Both the position numbers and the translations under genes were made by a program. The notes beneath the pieces are model-generated. The model saw nothing but the letters and a program-made list of their open reading frames with translations. It did not search any database and was not told where the DNA came from. A DNA stretch of 64,000 bases, from assembly GCA_905221605.1 (NCBI GenBank), contig CAJNDS010002623.1:533501-597500 (forward strand), read 5' to 3'. The stretch is from Symbiodinium natans (taxonomy: Eukaryota; Sar; Dinophyceae; Suessiales; Symbiodiniaceae). Shown here piece by piece: positions 1-9,398 of the stretch; the stretch's first letter is position 1, and every line of letters begins with the position of its first letter.

Positions 1-438
1 CGTGGTGCTATTTATCGACCCTCACCCTATAACCCTAAACCCTCCACGCGGAGGAAGGGACTAAAGCTTTGCCTTTGGGCTTCGAGGCTTCAGGGCTTTG
101 GGGGGGGGGGGGTTGGGGATGATACGGAGATCTACAGAGGAGTTGGGGCTAAGGGCTCTACAGGGGTAGATCATTTGGAGCCTCCATAGCTCGAGCGGTT
201 TTGGGGTTCAGGGGAGTGACGCAGGGATTTAGGGATTTCAAGGGTTTAGGGTTCAGGGTTTAGGGGGTCAGGGTTTAGGGTGGCATCCTGAAGGAATCCT
301 TGACCTTAAGCTACTGGCTCTGTCTGGGTCGACGTTGTAGAATCCTTACTTTAGGGTTTAGGGCTTAGGTTTAAGGGTTTGAGGTTTTAGGGTTTAGGGT
401 TCAGGTTTAAGGGTTTGAGGGTTTAGGGTTTCGAGCAC

Positions 439-540
439 CTTAAGTGGCTCATGATGCACATCAATCCCCACAGCCGGTTTGCCTAAAGGGTGCCTTGATG
501 GTAGCTCTTCCAAGTCCTGAACTACGCAAGCCTTCTTCTT
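439..540 (-). CDS. Exon-like island, unknown protein
   Basis: Open minus-strand island beginning in a run of AAG codons just after a telomeric stretch ending in AAG, and ending PLK at an AAG|GTGCTC donor. The reading includes CVVQDLEELPSRHPLG and PAVGIDVHHEPLK, mixed charged and hydrophobic residues typical of real protein. Its phase does not join simply to the exon at 631-698, so it may belong to another transcript or an exon is missing. A possible terminal exon (DSTTSTQTEPVA then stop) lies at about 303-340. Product unknown. Confidence 0.35.
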
Positions 541-570
541 CTTAAGGTTTAGGGTTTAGGGTTTAGGGTG

Positions 571-628
571 ACATGGTCCCTTAGTATGGGTCCTTAATAC
601 GCAAAACCCCTTACATGACCCTTGTCTT
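571..628. mobile_element. Element family E, arm (E1)
   Basis: Contains CATGGTCCCTTAGTATGGG, the arm sequence also seen inverted at 60710-60731. Only one arm is recognisable, in the presumed intron downstream of the exon at 631-698. Confidence 0.4.
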
Positions 629-630
629 AC

Positions 631-857
631 CTGTGCAGCCCAGACTTCCGAAAGCTACAGTCGCCGCACCCTAAGCCCTTCGCGCTGGGCCCGAAGTACT
701 ACAGCAAGGCACAGGGGACTTAGTAAGGGGGGTTAGAAGTAAGGTAACTCTACTTCTAGCTGCTTATAAGCCCAATGAAGGTACTTATACCCATACTTAC
801 TAAGTGCCCCGATCCTCCAAGTACGGCAAGGCACAAGCCCACAATCTTCTTCCCCAT
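631..857 (-). CDS. 5' part of a small gene (MGKKIVGL paralogue), two exons split by element C1
   Basis: Exon 1 (857 down to 825) reads MGKKIVGLCLA; exon 2 (698 to 631) reads YFGPSAKGLGCGDCSF onward and ends at a CACAG|GTAAGA donor. Both junctions are phase 0. The intron is almost exactly the small element C1. The first eight residues match the start of the gene at 18547-19102, with the nucleotide differences at silent third positions, which supports ATG 857 as a real start and the two genes as relatives. After exon 2 the simplest splice runs quickly to a stop, so the 3' part is unresolved. Function unknown. Confidence 0.42.
714..825. mobile_element. Introner-like element C1
   Basis: Imperfect inverted ends (GGACTTAGTAAGGGGGGTTA against GGCACTTAGTAAGTATGGGT). 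The 10-bp direct repeat GCAAGGCACA flanks it exactly at 704-713 and 826-835. Read on the minus strand it forms the intron between the two MGKKIVGL-gene exons: GT comes from its end and the AG lies just past the repeated 10 bp. A 27-bp stretch at 795-821 recurs inverted at 56596-56622 (C2). Confidence 0.6.
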
Positions 858-1034
858 GTGTGTGTTCGGCAAATGGACGCGCGGCTGGTGCAAACCTGCG
901 GGAGACCTGCTAGAAATCGCTCATCAAAGCGGCTGCAGGGCAGGTCCTGGCACTCAAGTAAGCCCCCACTTCGGGACGACTAGAGTCTGTTCCTCACAGT
1001 ACGCCTACGTAAACCCTAAACCCTAAACCCTCAA

Positions 1035-1119
1035 GCCTAATTGTAAACCCTAAACCCTAAACCCTAAACCCTAAGCCCTAAGCCCTAAGCCCTAAGCCCT
1101 AAGCCCTAAGCCCTAATCC
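1035..1119 (-). repeat. Telomere-like array, CCCTAAA passing into CCCTAAG variant
   Basis: Four or so canonical units followed by about seven CCCTAAG units. Local homogenisation of a variant suggests amplification in place. Similar CCCTAAG runs occur at 45960-46012 and 47329-47368. Confidence 0.85.
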
Positions 1120-1232
1120 CTCCAACCTTCAACATCCCTAGAGTCGCTACGCACCGTGAGCCCTAAACCCTGAGCCCCACCAAGCTCAAGGCAGGGCAGA
1201 GGTCAGGGTTTAGGGTTCAGAGTTTAGGGTTC

Positions 1233-1299
1233 CTGGTTTGGGGGTTTAGGGTTTAGGGTTTAGGGTTTAGGGTTTAGGGTTTAGGGTTTAGGGTTTAGA
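1233..1299 (+). repeat. TTTAGGG array
   Basis: About nine near-perfect heptamers after degenerate TTCAGGG/TTTGGGG units. Confidence 0.9.
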
Positions 1300-1469
1300 G
1301 TTTGGGCGTTTAGGCTTTAAATATAAGGGCTGGGGACCTTGATCAGGGCTAACCTGGGCGACAACTAACCTTCATGCCGGCGATTCCAACTCAAGTGAAA
1401 CTAGTACTCAACTGTGTGCAAGTAGACTTACCCCAAAACCCTTAACCCTTAACCCTGTCCCCTAGCAGG

Positions 1470-1775
1470 ATGGGCTCAAGCGGCCTCTATGTCCCTGAAG
1501 GGCAGTCTTGGGTATGGCGAAACATGTTCCCTCCAAACAAGAGATGCTTGTTCCCTTGCTTGCATGCATGTCTGTTTGCTGCAAGTGTGAAATTGTTGGT
1601 GAAGGTTGCGAGCCGAATCAGTTTGTCACATGCAATCTCACGTTTTCGGCTTTATAAAGATAACTTTGATTGGAAACAACACGCATGTATTCCAATGTTG
1701 CCATTCTTGCACCATTCAGACGAAATCGGTCTATCATACCCCTTGGGCATACCCCGCAACAGAATTTCACCTTAG
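1470..1775 (+). CDS. Possible exon, unknown; opposite strand also open
   Basis: Follows a CCTAGCAG acceptor; the + reading includes GLYVPEGQSWVWRN and continues without a stop for about 100 codons. The minus strand of the first half is also open (acceptor CACACTTGCAG at about 1586), so strand and boundaries are not settled. The 1600-1790 part has no recognisable repeat. Confidence 0.25.
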   Translation: MGSSGLYVPEGQSWVWRNMFPPNKRCLFPCLHACLFAASVKLLVKVASRISLSHAISRFRLYKDNFDWKQHACIPMLPFLHHSDEIGLSYPLGIPRNRISP

Positions 1776-1974
1776 ATTCTCCTTTTCTCGGTAAAGGGTA
1801 TGGGTTTGGGGTATGTTGAGTTATTCTTGGAATCATTTGACCCTAAACCCTAAAACCTAGTCCCTAAACGCTAAGAAACCATGAATGATACACACTTATG
1901 AGCTCCAAGTTTTTTCCACGAGGGGCGCCTAGAGCGAAACCTTGTCTTCCAGCTCCTGGAAAGTTCGAATGGGA

Positions 1975-2228
1975 TCAGCTGCCCTGAGCCACAAAGCAGA
2001 CAAAATCCTGCTGATTCTTAGTAGGGGGTGAGGGAATTAGGTACCGGATATCTCCCTATGCATACCCTTTAAGGGGTTATATGGGGTGCCATATCTCCCC
2101 GTATATACCCTTTAAGGGATTCTATAGGGTATCTCATGCCCCCATTTCCCACTAAGAGCCAGCAAGTAACTTTTCATGCCGGTGCGGCTCAGAAATGAGC
2201 GGGCATCATGTTCGGCCCACCCGCATAC
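1975..2228 (-). CDS. Two-exon 3' end of a gene across element A1
   Basis: Upstream exon 2228-2160 (23 codons, ends GMKSYLL) and terminal exon 2010-1975 (QDFVCFVAQGS, stop). Both junctions are phase 0. The upstream exon starts after CATCCCGCAG; the intron is element A1, read with a GC donor (CTG|GCTCTTAG) and an AATCAG acceptor, both inside the element's inverted ends. The + strand can also be read through a GC-AG intron here, so strand is likely but not certain. Confidence 0.42.
2011..2162. mobile_element. Family A inverted-repeat element A1
   Basis: 152 bp. Left end CTGATTCTTAGTAGGGGGTG, right end (reverse complement) CTGGCTCTTAGTGGGAAATG. Internal short repeats end in ACCCTTTAAGGG. Same family as 14893-15055, 18570-18653 and 32451-32474. 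Confidence 0.7.
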
Positions 2229-2472
2229 CTGCGGGATGTAGTCAGGATTCGAGGTTTGGGGCTTGCAGGTTGTGGGCGGGATGGTTCCGAAAGGAAAGTT
2301 CGGGTTTAGGGTTTAGGGTTTGTTTAGGAGTTATAGGGTTTAGGGATGAGGGATTAGGGTGTAGGGTTTAGGGTTTAGGGTTTAGGGCTAGTGGACACAT
2401 TGACATGCCTTTTAGGGCTCATTTTTGAGCACTCATCTTTGATGATTTTATATGCTGCTCTGTGGTGCTTTC

Positions 2473-2489
2473 GGGGGGGGGGGGGGGGG
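2473..2489 (+). repeat. Poly-G run
   Basis: 17 consecutive G. Confidence 0.95.
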
Positions 2490-2965
2490 TGCCAAAAGTC
2501 CGACACCCTCAAATCCTCAAGCCTAAACACTACGCCACCTAGACTTAGACACCCCAAGTCTGCATAATCCATTTTTGGGCTTATGGTTTAGAGCGACTTC
2601 AAATACGCCCAAGGAGGTGCACCTCACAGCAGGCCCTTATTAAGGGCGCTTTGGAGGACCATATCTGTGAATCCCCAATGACCTATAGGAAGCAAAATGG
2701 AACTCTCTCAAAGATTAATGGTCGTCAGGGCCTAGGCCTTAGGGTTTAGGATGGCCATGAGAAGTAACACCCTCAACATAGGAAAATTCATTGAGCACAA
2801 AAGGGAAAAGGGTGCGACGAAAGGACCCGAAAAACCCTGAAAGCCCTAGAGAGCGTCCAAAAACCAAAAACTCCTAAACCCTGCACCCCTACATCCTCAA
2901 CCCTGAGTACCCTGGAAGCCAACCCTAGACCCTAAGCTCTAAACCCTAAACCCTAAACCCTAAAC

Positions 2966-3047
2966 CCTGGGCCGAAGGTACTCCGGCATGGGCTGCGGCG
3001 GCATCGGCGCGCCGTAGCCAGGCTGCGGGTAGGCTGCGGCTGCGTAC
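2966..3047 (-). CDS. Exon, Pro/Tyr/Gln-rich protein segment
   Basis: 27 codons reading YAAAAYPQPGYGAPMPPQP then MPEYLR; strongly GC-ending codons. Acceptor CTTCCGAG|G; donor CCCAGG|GTTTAGG lies exactly at the start of a heptamer array. Composition matches the islands at 3976-4046 and 4918-5049 on the same strand, so these may be exons of one low-complexity protein. Confidence 0.48.
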
Positions 3048-3121
3048 CTCGGAAGCACTAAGTGTGTCATGAAAATGCTTCATTGGGATTAGGGTTTAGG
3101 GTTTAGGGTTTAGGGTTTAAG

Positions 3122-3150
3122 GCTTCCCCCTTATACTAACAGTCCTTCAT
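3122..3150. mobile_element. Family B left arm (B5), truncated
   Basis: Contains CCCCCTTATACTAACAGTCC; the other half is missing and CCCTAAA units follow within about 30 bp. Confidence 0.5.
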
Positions 3151-3439
3151 AATTCGGGATCCTAGTACCCCACAATATCCCCTAAACCCTAAACCCTAAA
3201 CCCTAACTCACCTTTAGCCCCAAAGCTTGAATCGAGCGTCTTTACCCTCAATGGGTCAAGCGTTGCTTGGAACTGCGCTCTGGTTCATGGCGAGATAACA
3301 ACGACATTCTTAGGGTTTCGGGTTTAGGGTTTAGGGTTCAGGGTTTAGGATTTAGGGGATAGGGGTTTAAGGCTTGGAGTGATCAAAGGAGTCATACTCG
3401 GACCCCTACCCCCCTAAGCGGTTTTTTCAAGATACTCAG

Positions 3440-3515
3440 AATATGGCCTCATGTTCTCTTAGAGGATGTTGGAAAAGGGTCCCCAAACCCAAGGGTGCAA
3501 CCTTAGGGGTTCCAG
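3440..3515. mobile_element. Family M element copy M1
   Basis: Shares TTAGAGGAT/TCAGAGGAT and GGGTCCCCAAACCCAAGGG with 47776-47850 (M2). Confidence 0.45.
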
Positions 3516-3975
3516 GTAGTCTCAGGAGACATGCACAAACCCATGTGCGCTTAGCAGGGTGCTGGGAACATTTTGTGCAACTTTATCCAGACTTAACCCT
3601 AAACCCCAAACACCAAACCCTATATAACCCTAAATCCTGAACCTAAACGCTAAACCCTAAACCCTAAACACTAAACCCTGAACCCTGAACCCGAAACCCT
3701 GTCATGTCTAGGTCCCTCAGGGTCACCCCAGCAACGAGAAGAGGTGCCGCAAAGTTGTAATTCTTCGTGCCCAGGAACCCTATTCCAAATAAGCGTACGC
3801 TTTCTGGGGGGGTTGGTTGCTGAAGGGCACCTTGAACCCAAAAAAGGGAAGAGGGAACCACGAACCTACGAAGAATTCAAAAGGGTCGCAGATCCGGAAG
3901 CCGACCCCTCCCCGAAAAGAGAAGGGGGATGAGGGACCCTAAACCCTAAACTCTAAACCCTAAACACTAAAACAC

Positions 3976-4046
3976 AAGGGGACTGGTACTGCAGCCGAAG
4001 GAGCTGTGCTTGCTGGGCGTAGGGATCTTGCCCGCCATAGTAGGAT
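3976..4046 (-). CDS. Exon, Gln/Tyr-rich protein segment
   Basis: Reads SYYGGQDPYAQQAQLLRLQY. A C-rich acceptor precedes it (CACCCCGGGAG), and a GTGTTTTAG donor follows, leading into degenerate heptamers. It takes one nucleotide at its start, which fits the two-nucleotide overhang left by the exon at 4918-5049. Confidence 0.45.
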
Positions 4047-4481
4047 CTCCCGGGGTGGCGCAGGGTTGAGGTGGGAAGAAGGGTTTAGGGTTCAGGGTTT
4101 TGGGGTTGTTTAGGGTTTAGGGTTCAGAGTCGGGGGGGGGGTTACGGCTTAGGGTCGGGGGTTTCGGGTTTGGAGGTTGGGAGTCTCTGGGTTTTTCAGA
4201 GTACTCGGGTTGCGGATGCTGGCTCCACCGCGGCCGACAAAGGTCTGGAGGAGGAGGCGCACAGCCAGGGAAAGAGGTGCGTATTCGGACCCTGCTTCGC
4301 CACTCAACCCTAAATCAGCAAATCCTAAAACCAAAACAGGTCCTCGATGCTAAATTATGTCAACCCAGGAAAAACCTTTGTTCTAGGGTTGGGTTGTACC
4401 CTCGGGCCTTTTGTTGCAACCTTAATCACGTGAAGTATGGCTTCATCAACTTCCGACTAACAAAAGCCCCCTTTCTGCAGG

Positions 4482-4540
4482 AAGACCAGGCGAGACAGCC
4501 AGAGGAGGGTTTTATGGCCGCCTGCTTGGGGTTGAGGGTG
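4482..4540 (+). CDS. Exon-like island after a textbook acceptor
   Basis: CTAAC branch-like motif then CCCCCTTTCTGCAG|GAAGAC. One frame reads EDQARQPEEGFMAACLG; a second frame is also open. Opposite in strand to its neighbours at 3976 and 4918, so it may belong to another gene or be a capture. Confidence 0.3.
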
Positions 4541-4703
4541 TAGAGCTTAGGGTTTAGGGTAACGGTTTAAGTTTCGGATTATCAATTTGATGCCTCGTGA
4601 GCCAGTGTAACAGAAGGTTGTGAGCCGCGCAACTCATTTCGCCAGCTCACGCCATTGCACGCTTTTGCAGCCCGCTAGCCCTTAGAACCATCAGAAGCCT
4701 AAC

Positions 4704-4793
4704 ATAGATGATCATGATGATCATGACTATTATTATGACTACTATTATTGCTATGATGATGATGACGATTATTATTATGATGATGATTGTGAC

Positions 4794-4826
<33 letters not shown>

Positions 4827-4886
4827 CATGATGAGGATGACGACGATGATGATGATGACGATGATGATGACGATGATGATGACGAC
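4704..4886. repeat. GAT/ATG trinucleotide microsatellite
   Basis: About 180 bp of imperfect (GAT)n with ATT and GAC variants. It makes artificial open frames of poly-I/M, H/D or S; none is treated as coding. Confidence 0.95.
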
Positions 4887-4917
4887 CCGACATAACCGTA
4901 AATCCCACACCAATCAC

Positions 4918-5049
4918 AGTGTGCGTCCAGGGGGCTCGCCCACAGAATGCTGTGGGGGCATTTGCCCTTGCATCTGATCCTCCACGGCTCCGTACTGCTG
5001 CTGCTCCTTGAGCATCTCCTTTGGAGGCATGCTTCGGGGGGCCGAAGCA
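4918..5049 (-). CDS. Exon, Gln/Met/Pro-rich protein segment
   Basis: 43 codons including MPPKEMLKEQQQYGAVEDQ and QGQMPPQHSVGEP. Acceptor CTGCTTTGAG; donor ACACT|GTGATTGG. Incoming and outgoing phases are both 2, and the outgoing phase fits the exon at 3976-4046. The mixed K/E/Q composition is not what antisense of a repeat gives. Function unknown. Confidence 0.5.
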
Positions 5050-5170
5050 CTCAAAGCAGCCCTAAACCCTAAACCCTAACCCCTAAACCCTAACCTTTGA
5101 CCCGAAACCCTGAACCCCGAACCCTAAACCCTGAACTCTAACCCTAAAGGCCCGAACATCTGACGCTCAC

Positions 5171-5215
5171 CTCACAGCCTGCCTGGCACTGCAAGTGCTG
5201 GCTCTGCCCGGGCTT
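5171..5215 (-). CDS. Small internal exon
   Basis: 15 codons, KPGQSQHLQCQAGCE, phase 0 at both ends, 13 of 15 codons ending in G or C, between CATGTCTACTCCAG and a perfect GAG|GTGAGC donor. Confidence 0.5.
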
Positions 5216-5472
5216 CTGGAGTAGACATGGGAATGACGATCGACCAAGTTGAAGAGTTTCGGGTTGCAGGCACACATCGTAAATACGAACCCTAATCGCC
5301 GTCCCCTAAACCCTAGTAAACCCTAGTAAACCCTAAACCCTAAACTCTGAACCCTAAACCCTAAACCCTAAACCCTGAACCCTAAACCCTAAACCCTAAA
5401 CCGCAGCTCTGAGTCGCGCAAGAGTAGCGTTCTGACAGCAAGCCCAAAGGCCAAAGACTCGAAGCCCGGCAG

Positions 5473-5606
5473 CTTAGGGTTCAGGGTTTAGGGTTTAGGG
5501 TTTAGGGCTTAGGGTTTAGGGTTTAGGATTTAGGACTTAGGATTTAGGGTTTAGGGTTTGGGGCTTGGGGTTTTGGATTTAGGATTTAGGGTTTAGGGTT
5601 TAGGGG
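5473..5606 (+). repeat. TTTAGGG array with variants
   Basis: About 130 bp with TTTAGGA, CTTAGGG, TTTGGGG and TTTTGGA variants interspersed. Confidence 0.9.
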
Positions 5607-5779
5607 TCATCATAAAGTACAAATAATCTCACAAGGCCGCTCTCTCCATTAAACGCAGGCCCCTCCCACCCGCTCTGGAGCCGAAAATTCACTAAGGCCA
5701 GAAACCCTGAACCCTAAACCCTAGCCCTAAACCCTACACCCTAAACCCTAGCCTCCAACCCTGAGCCTGCAGCCTAAAC

Positions 5780-5929
5780 CCTTGCCGGTCGTCCTTGAAC
5801 ATGCGCTGGTCCTCGGTCTCCTCGCCACTCACCTGGCAGCCATTGCCCCAGATGGGTTTAGGGGGTAGGTTGATTACCAGCTCAATCATCCGCTTCGAAA
5901 CGCTTCGACATCTCCGTTGGCAGCCTGGC
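5780..5929 (-). CDS. 50-codon exon with telomere-like splice sites on both sides
   Basis: Begins after GGGTTTAGGGTTCAG and ends CAAGG|GTTTAGG, so both sites lie in heptamer sequence. The reading includes RMIELVINLPPKPIWGN, then GCQVSGEETEDQ and RMFKDDRQ. Codons in the second half end almost always in G or C. A CCAG|GTGAGT inside could be an alternative donor. The + strand is also partly open but with weaker codon bias. Product unknown. Confidence 0.5.
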
Positions 5930-6252
5930 CTGAACCCTAAACCCAAAACCCTGAACCCCTGCAACCTCTAAGCCTTGTGGTGACAAGCTTGCTTCTTGAT
6001 CTATAGATGTATACCAGTTCCAGTAGGAAAGCACACAGACTCCGTGGCCTAGAAACTGACACTCCCAAAAAGTCCCACCTGTATCGCCAAACCATACCAG
6101 TTCTTGGGTGACAAAGGTTGGGAGATAGTGCTTTTATGTTTAGGCTTAACCAGGAAACAAACAGTAAACCATCTTGGCTGTCAAAATAATGTAGAGGTCC
6201 AGGTAAATTGGGGGTGAGCTCTAAAACCCTTCCTGGCGCGCCTGCATGCAAG

Positions 6253-6313
6253 AATGGAGGCCCAGGGCAACGAGCTGGAGGATAATGCCGACCCAGAGAA
6301 TGAAGTAGCCTGA
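6253..6313 (+). CDS. Terminal exon, acidic C terminus
   Basis: Reads MEAQGNELEDNADPENEVA then TGA after CATGCAAG; the frame is also open upstream to about 6217 (KPFLARLHAR). The + codon bias is better than on the minus strand. Confidence 0.42.
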
Positions 6314-6442
6314 GGGGGAGAGGGAGAGGGGGAGTGAGAGAGAGGAAAGGGGAGGGGGAGGGGGAGGGGAAGGGGAAGGGGAAGGGGAAGGGGAAGGGGA
6401 AGGGGAAGGGGAAGGGGAAGGGGAAGGGGAAGGGGAAGGGAA
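6312..6442 (+). repeat. AGGGGA hexanucleotide microsatellite
   Basis: Purine-only tract with about 13 perfect GGGGAA units at 6365-6440. The long minus-strand Pro/Phe and Ser/Pro frames over it are repeat artefacts. Confidence 0.95.
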
Positions 6443-6612
6443 CGGTGTAGAATACCAACACATTGCGCTACCCCTAAACCCTCAGCCCTACACTTCATCA
6501 ACCCTTGTAGTCGAATCAAGTGAAGATGCAAAAGCTGCATCCTAAACCCTAAACCCTACTGTAATTAAACCCCAAACCCGACACCCCAAGCCTGCTGTTG
6601 GCTTCTCTGCAG

Positions 6613-6740
6613 CTTCAACCCTACACCACCCAAGGGGAAACACAGACGAAGGCAGCTCGCCTGGCGTCATCCCCACCGACTGGCTGGCTTCAAAGAAACC
6701 CGGGATGCCCGTTCCACCTGAGCATCTGCTCTCAAGAGCG
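6613..6740 (+). CDS. 42-codon exon
   Basis: Acceptor TTGGCTTCTCTGCAG. The reading includes NTDEGSSPGVIPTDWLASKK and PGMPVPPEHLLSRA, with GC-ending codons. It ends at GCG|GTTTGGGG, a telomere-variant donor. Phase 1 in, 0 out. Unknown protein. Confidence 0.5.
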
Positions 6741-7190
6741 GTTTGGGGTTTTTAGGGTTTGGGGTTTGTAGCTTAGGGTTTAGGGCTAGGATTTAGGGTT
6801 TAGGGTTTAGGGCCTTCTAGAGGACTGGGAGACCCCAATATATCTTAATCAGGGAAGGATTTTCTACTTGAGAAGGACCCTACTGTGAGGGTTTCCGAGG
6901 GTTTCTGAGGATCGGGGTTCCTGTCATAAGGACCTGAATTTTGGGCCGGGTATGTGAGGGGTATCCCTATGAGTTTTTACTTAAAACCTTGGACCTCGGT
7001 GGTCCTGCCACGGCCCTAACTAAAAATCCCTAAATGGCCCTGAACCCTGGTGGGGGAGGGTTAACGCCGGTGGCCACACGAGTGCCTCTCCAACGGTCTT
7101 AGAAGCTCTCCCCTAAACCCCAAACCCCAAAACCCCAAATTATCTAAAACCCCAAACCCGAAACCTCAAACCCCAAACCCTAAACAAACT

Positions 7191-7267
7191 TTACATGCAG
7201 TCAGCCACAACCATCAAATTTCCACAAACGATAGAGGCTTGGGGTTCCAGGCGCTCGAGCTTGAGAG
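7191..7267 (-). CDS. Terminal exon
   Basis: 24 codons and TAA: LKLERLEPQASIVCGNLM then VVADCM. Acceptor GGCAACCCTGCAG. Confidence 0.42.
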
Positions 7268-7484
7268 CTGCAGGGTTGCCAGGAGGTTCGGGTTACGGGT
7301 TACGGCCCAAAACCCTAAACCCCCAAACCCCCAAACCCCTAAACCCCTAAACCCCTGACACCCCTAAGCCCCTAAACCCAGAACTCCTCAACTCCTCAAC
7401 CCCTAAACCCTAAACCCCTGAACCTCCCCAAAAACCCCAAAAGCCCCAAATTTCTAAACCCCGAAACGCCTCAACCCCTAAAGC

Positions 7485-7542
7485 CCGTAAGGCGGGCGAG
7501 TTGCCCAGCGCGTTGAGGCGCAGCATGGCAAGAACGGTGTAC
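7485..7542 (-). CDS. Internal exon
   Basis: Acceptor GATTCCCGCAG|G, then YTVLAMLRLNALGNSPALR with strongly GC-ending codons. The donor would be CGG|GCTTTAGG, a GC-type site in a telomere-like unit. Probably the same gene as 7723-7795 upstream, on the same strand. Confidence 0.45.
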
Positions 7543-7722
7543 CTGCGGGAATCTTCAGGGTCATGAAGCCTAAAACCCACGCGGTCTAAAAAGACCTGGG
7601 TTTAGGGTTTAGGGTTTATAGAGTTTAGGGTTTAGGGTTTAGGGTTTAGGGTTTAGGGTTTAGGGTTCGGATTAAAGCTACACCCGAAACACTCAACCCG
7701 ACCTTAGGGCTTGGGATTTAGG

Positions 7723-7795
7723 GTCTCGTGCTGTTTGGGGTCTGTGCTGGCACCACTAGCTTCTCCAAGAGCCAAGGAATCATCAACAGCTAGCC
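7723..7795 (-). CDS. Internal exon
   Basis: Acceptor CAGGATTAAG|GG then LAVDDSLALGEASGASTD and PKQH. Left boundary approximate: only a GA-type donor is seen. Confidence 0.4.
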
Positions 7796-8132
7796 CTTAA
7801 TCCTGAAGCCTGAACCCTAACACCCTAAAACCCTACTCAAGTTGCCCCCTGCCGTGCGGGTTTGGTGTTTAGGGGTTGTGAAAGTCTTGCTTGGAGGTTC
7901 ATGGTACAGACTAACAAACCACATAGTAATTGCCCTTCTGACCCAACCATAACCATGCTAGCATAATTCAGGGGCTTATAAGTGGGATAAGAACAGTTAG
8001 AAGTTAAAGTTCTTCAAGTACCAAGAACCTCCAAGTGCTGTCGCAGCACTCAACTTTGGGCTACTCTGCCAGGGGCGCTGCCCTGCTGCACTCTACCCTC
8101 AACTGCCGGCTTTCCACGACACTTGGCCTGTC

Positions 8133-8268
8133 AGCGCATGGCTTCGTCAAGCTGCAACGACCACATGTAGTTACTTGAGCTAGCTCCTTGTTCGCCGCTG
8201 CACAGTAGATCGAGGCCGCGGACGCCACACTTCTGAGGCAATTGCCGCAGAAATCTCAAGTCTTGGGC
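8133..8268 (-). CDS. Terminal exon-like island, two frames open
   Basis: One frame reads LRFLRQLPQKCGVRGLDLLC and on to SLQLDEAMR then TGA. Another, which fits the phase of 8387-8485, reads LEISAAIASEVWRPRPRS then a stop. Island clearly non-repetitive; frame unresolved. Confidence 0.4.
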
Positions 8269-8386
8269 ACAATGGACCCTTATCAAACCCGAACGAAACC
8301 CTTAAGCCCTAAACCATAAACCTTAAACCCTAGACCCTAAACATTACACCCTTTAAACCCCAAACCTTAAACCCTAAACCCTAAAC

Positions 8387-8485
8387 TTCGCATCGCCAAG
8401 CCACAAAATGGACACAGCGATCATCAGAGCGGTGCCAATACCATGGAGGACAGCCGCCCACTGCCTCTCAATGGCTGCAAGTACT
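8387..8485 (-). CDS. Exon with a hydrophobic (membrane-type) segment
   Basis: 32 codons: VLAAIERQWAAVLHG then IGTALMIAVSILWLGDA. Acceptor CTTTTTGGTGTGGCAG; donor GCGAA|GTTTAGG at the first base of a heptamer run. About 17 hydrophobic residues suggest a transmembrane helix. Probably the same gene as 8133-8268. Confidence 0.52.
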
Positions 8486-8706
8486 CTGCCACACCAAAAA
8501 GTAAGCGACTTCAAGCAGACCCTAAATTTCCCTAAATCCTAAACCCTAGACACTACAGTATAAACCTTAAACTCAGGTCACAGGAAACCCTAAACCCAAA
8601 AGAATACAAACCTTAAACCCAGGTTACGTTTACAGGCTGTTCCAGAGGGTGGGTTATGGTTTAGGGTTTAAATTGAAGGTCGCATGGGTTCTGAAAGCTC
8701 TAGGGG

Positions 8707-8760
8707 TCATGCCACTGATGCCCTCACGCGAACCACAAACTCGGTAGTGCGGTTGGTGCT
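8707..8760 (-). CDS. Possible terminal exon
   Basis: Reads NRTTEFVVRVRASVA then TGA; upstream limit uncertain. Confidence 0.3.
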   Translation of the reverse strand, partial: STNRTTEFVVRVRASVA

Positions 8761-8932
8761 TAGGGTTTAGTTCGGAGGTGTGGAAGCCATGCGTCTCGAC
8801 ATGCGGCTAATGTATACCCTTTGACCCGACAGCCTCCACCTAACATGCTCCATCACATGTAGTTGAACCTCCTTCCACCACCACCGCCACAAAAAAACGA
8901 AGCCCTAAAACCCAAAAACCTAAACCCTAAAC

Positions 8933-8989
8933 CGCAAAACAGCGGAACTGTACATCCCTAGATCGAAACCCTCCTTGCGCCGCTCCAGG
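8933..8989 (-). CDS. 18-codon exon with telomere-derived donor
   Basis: After GACACCCTTAAG: LERRKEGFDLGMYSSAVL, ending TTGCG|GTTTAGG exactly at the array edge. Phase 2 in, 2 out. Confidence 0.48.
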
Positions 8990-9171
8990 CTTAAGGGTGT
9001 CTAGAAGCTGAGAGCCGTCGTTTTGGGCTTTAGGTTCGGAATTTTCACAGTGCTCAGGGTGTGGGGTGTAGGGTTTGGGGTCTTGGGAGGAGGGCTTCCG
9101 GTTTGGGGGTTTGTTGCTTGCGTTGCAGGGTTTGCATTGGGCTTTGGGGTTGAAGGTTTGGGGTTTGCAAC

Positions 9172-9212
9172 CCTGCCACGTGCCTGTAGACAGGCTTGTG
9201 CGACTTGCCTTG
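9172..9212 (-). CDS. Small exon
   Basis: QGKSHKPVYRHVA with GC-ending codons; acceptor GGCCGGAG, donor CAGG|GTTGC. Confidence 0.38.
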
Positions 9213-9347
9213 CTCCGGCCGGTGAAAAACCAGGCAGACAGGCAAAGGACCCTAAACCCTAAGCCCTAAGCCCTTAACTTTAAACCCTAAACCCTAAACT
9301 CTAAACCCCTGGTGAAGCCCTAAAGTCCTTTGCCTGAAGTTTAGCCT

Positions 9348-9398
9348 TTAAGGCTTAGTTCCCAATGCTTCGGTCTCATAGGGTAAAGGTCTGAAATG
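9348..9398 (-). CDS. Terminal exon
   Basis: HFRPLPYETEALGTKP then TAA; acceptor GGTAGGGCAG. Confidence 0.4.
   Translation of the reverse strand, partial: HFRPLPYETEALGTKP

Noticed and set aside
4647-5050. Frames of poly-I, poly-H, poly-M and poly-S
   Set aside because: GAT trinucleotide microsatellite.
5937-6540. Minus-strand frames of 174, 119 and 80 aa
   Set aside because: They consist largely of Pro/Phe, Pro/Leu or Pro/Ser runs from the AGGGGA microsatellite.
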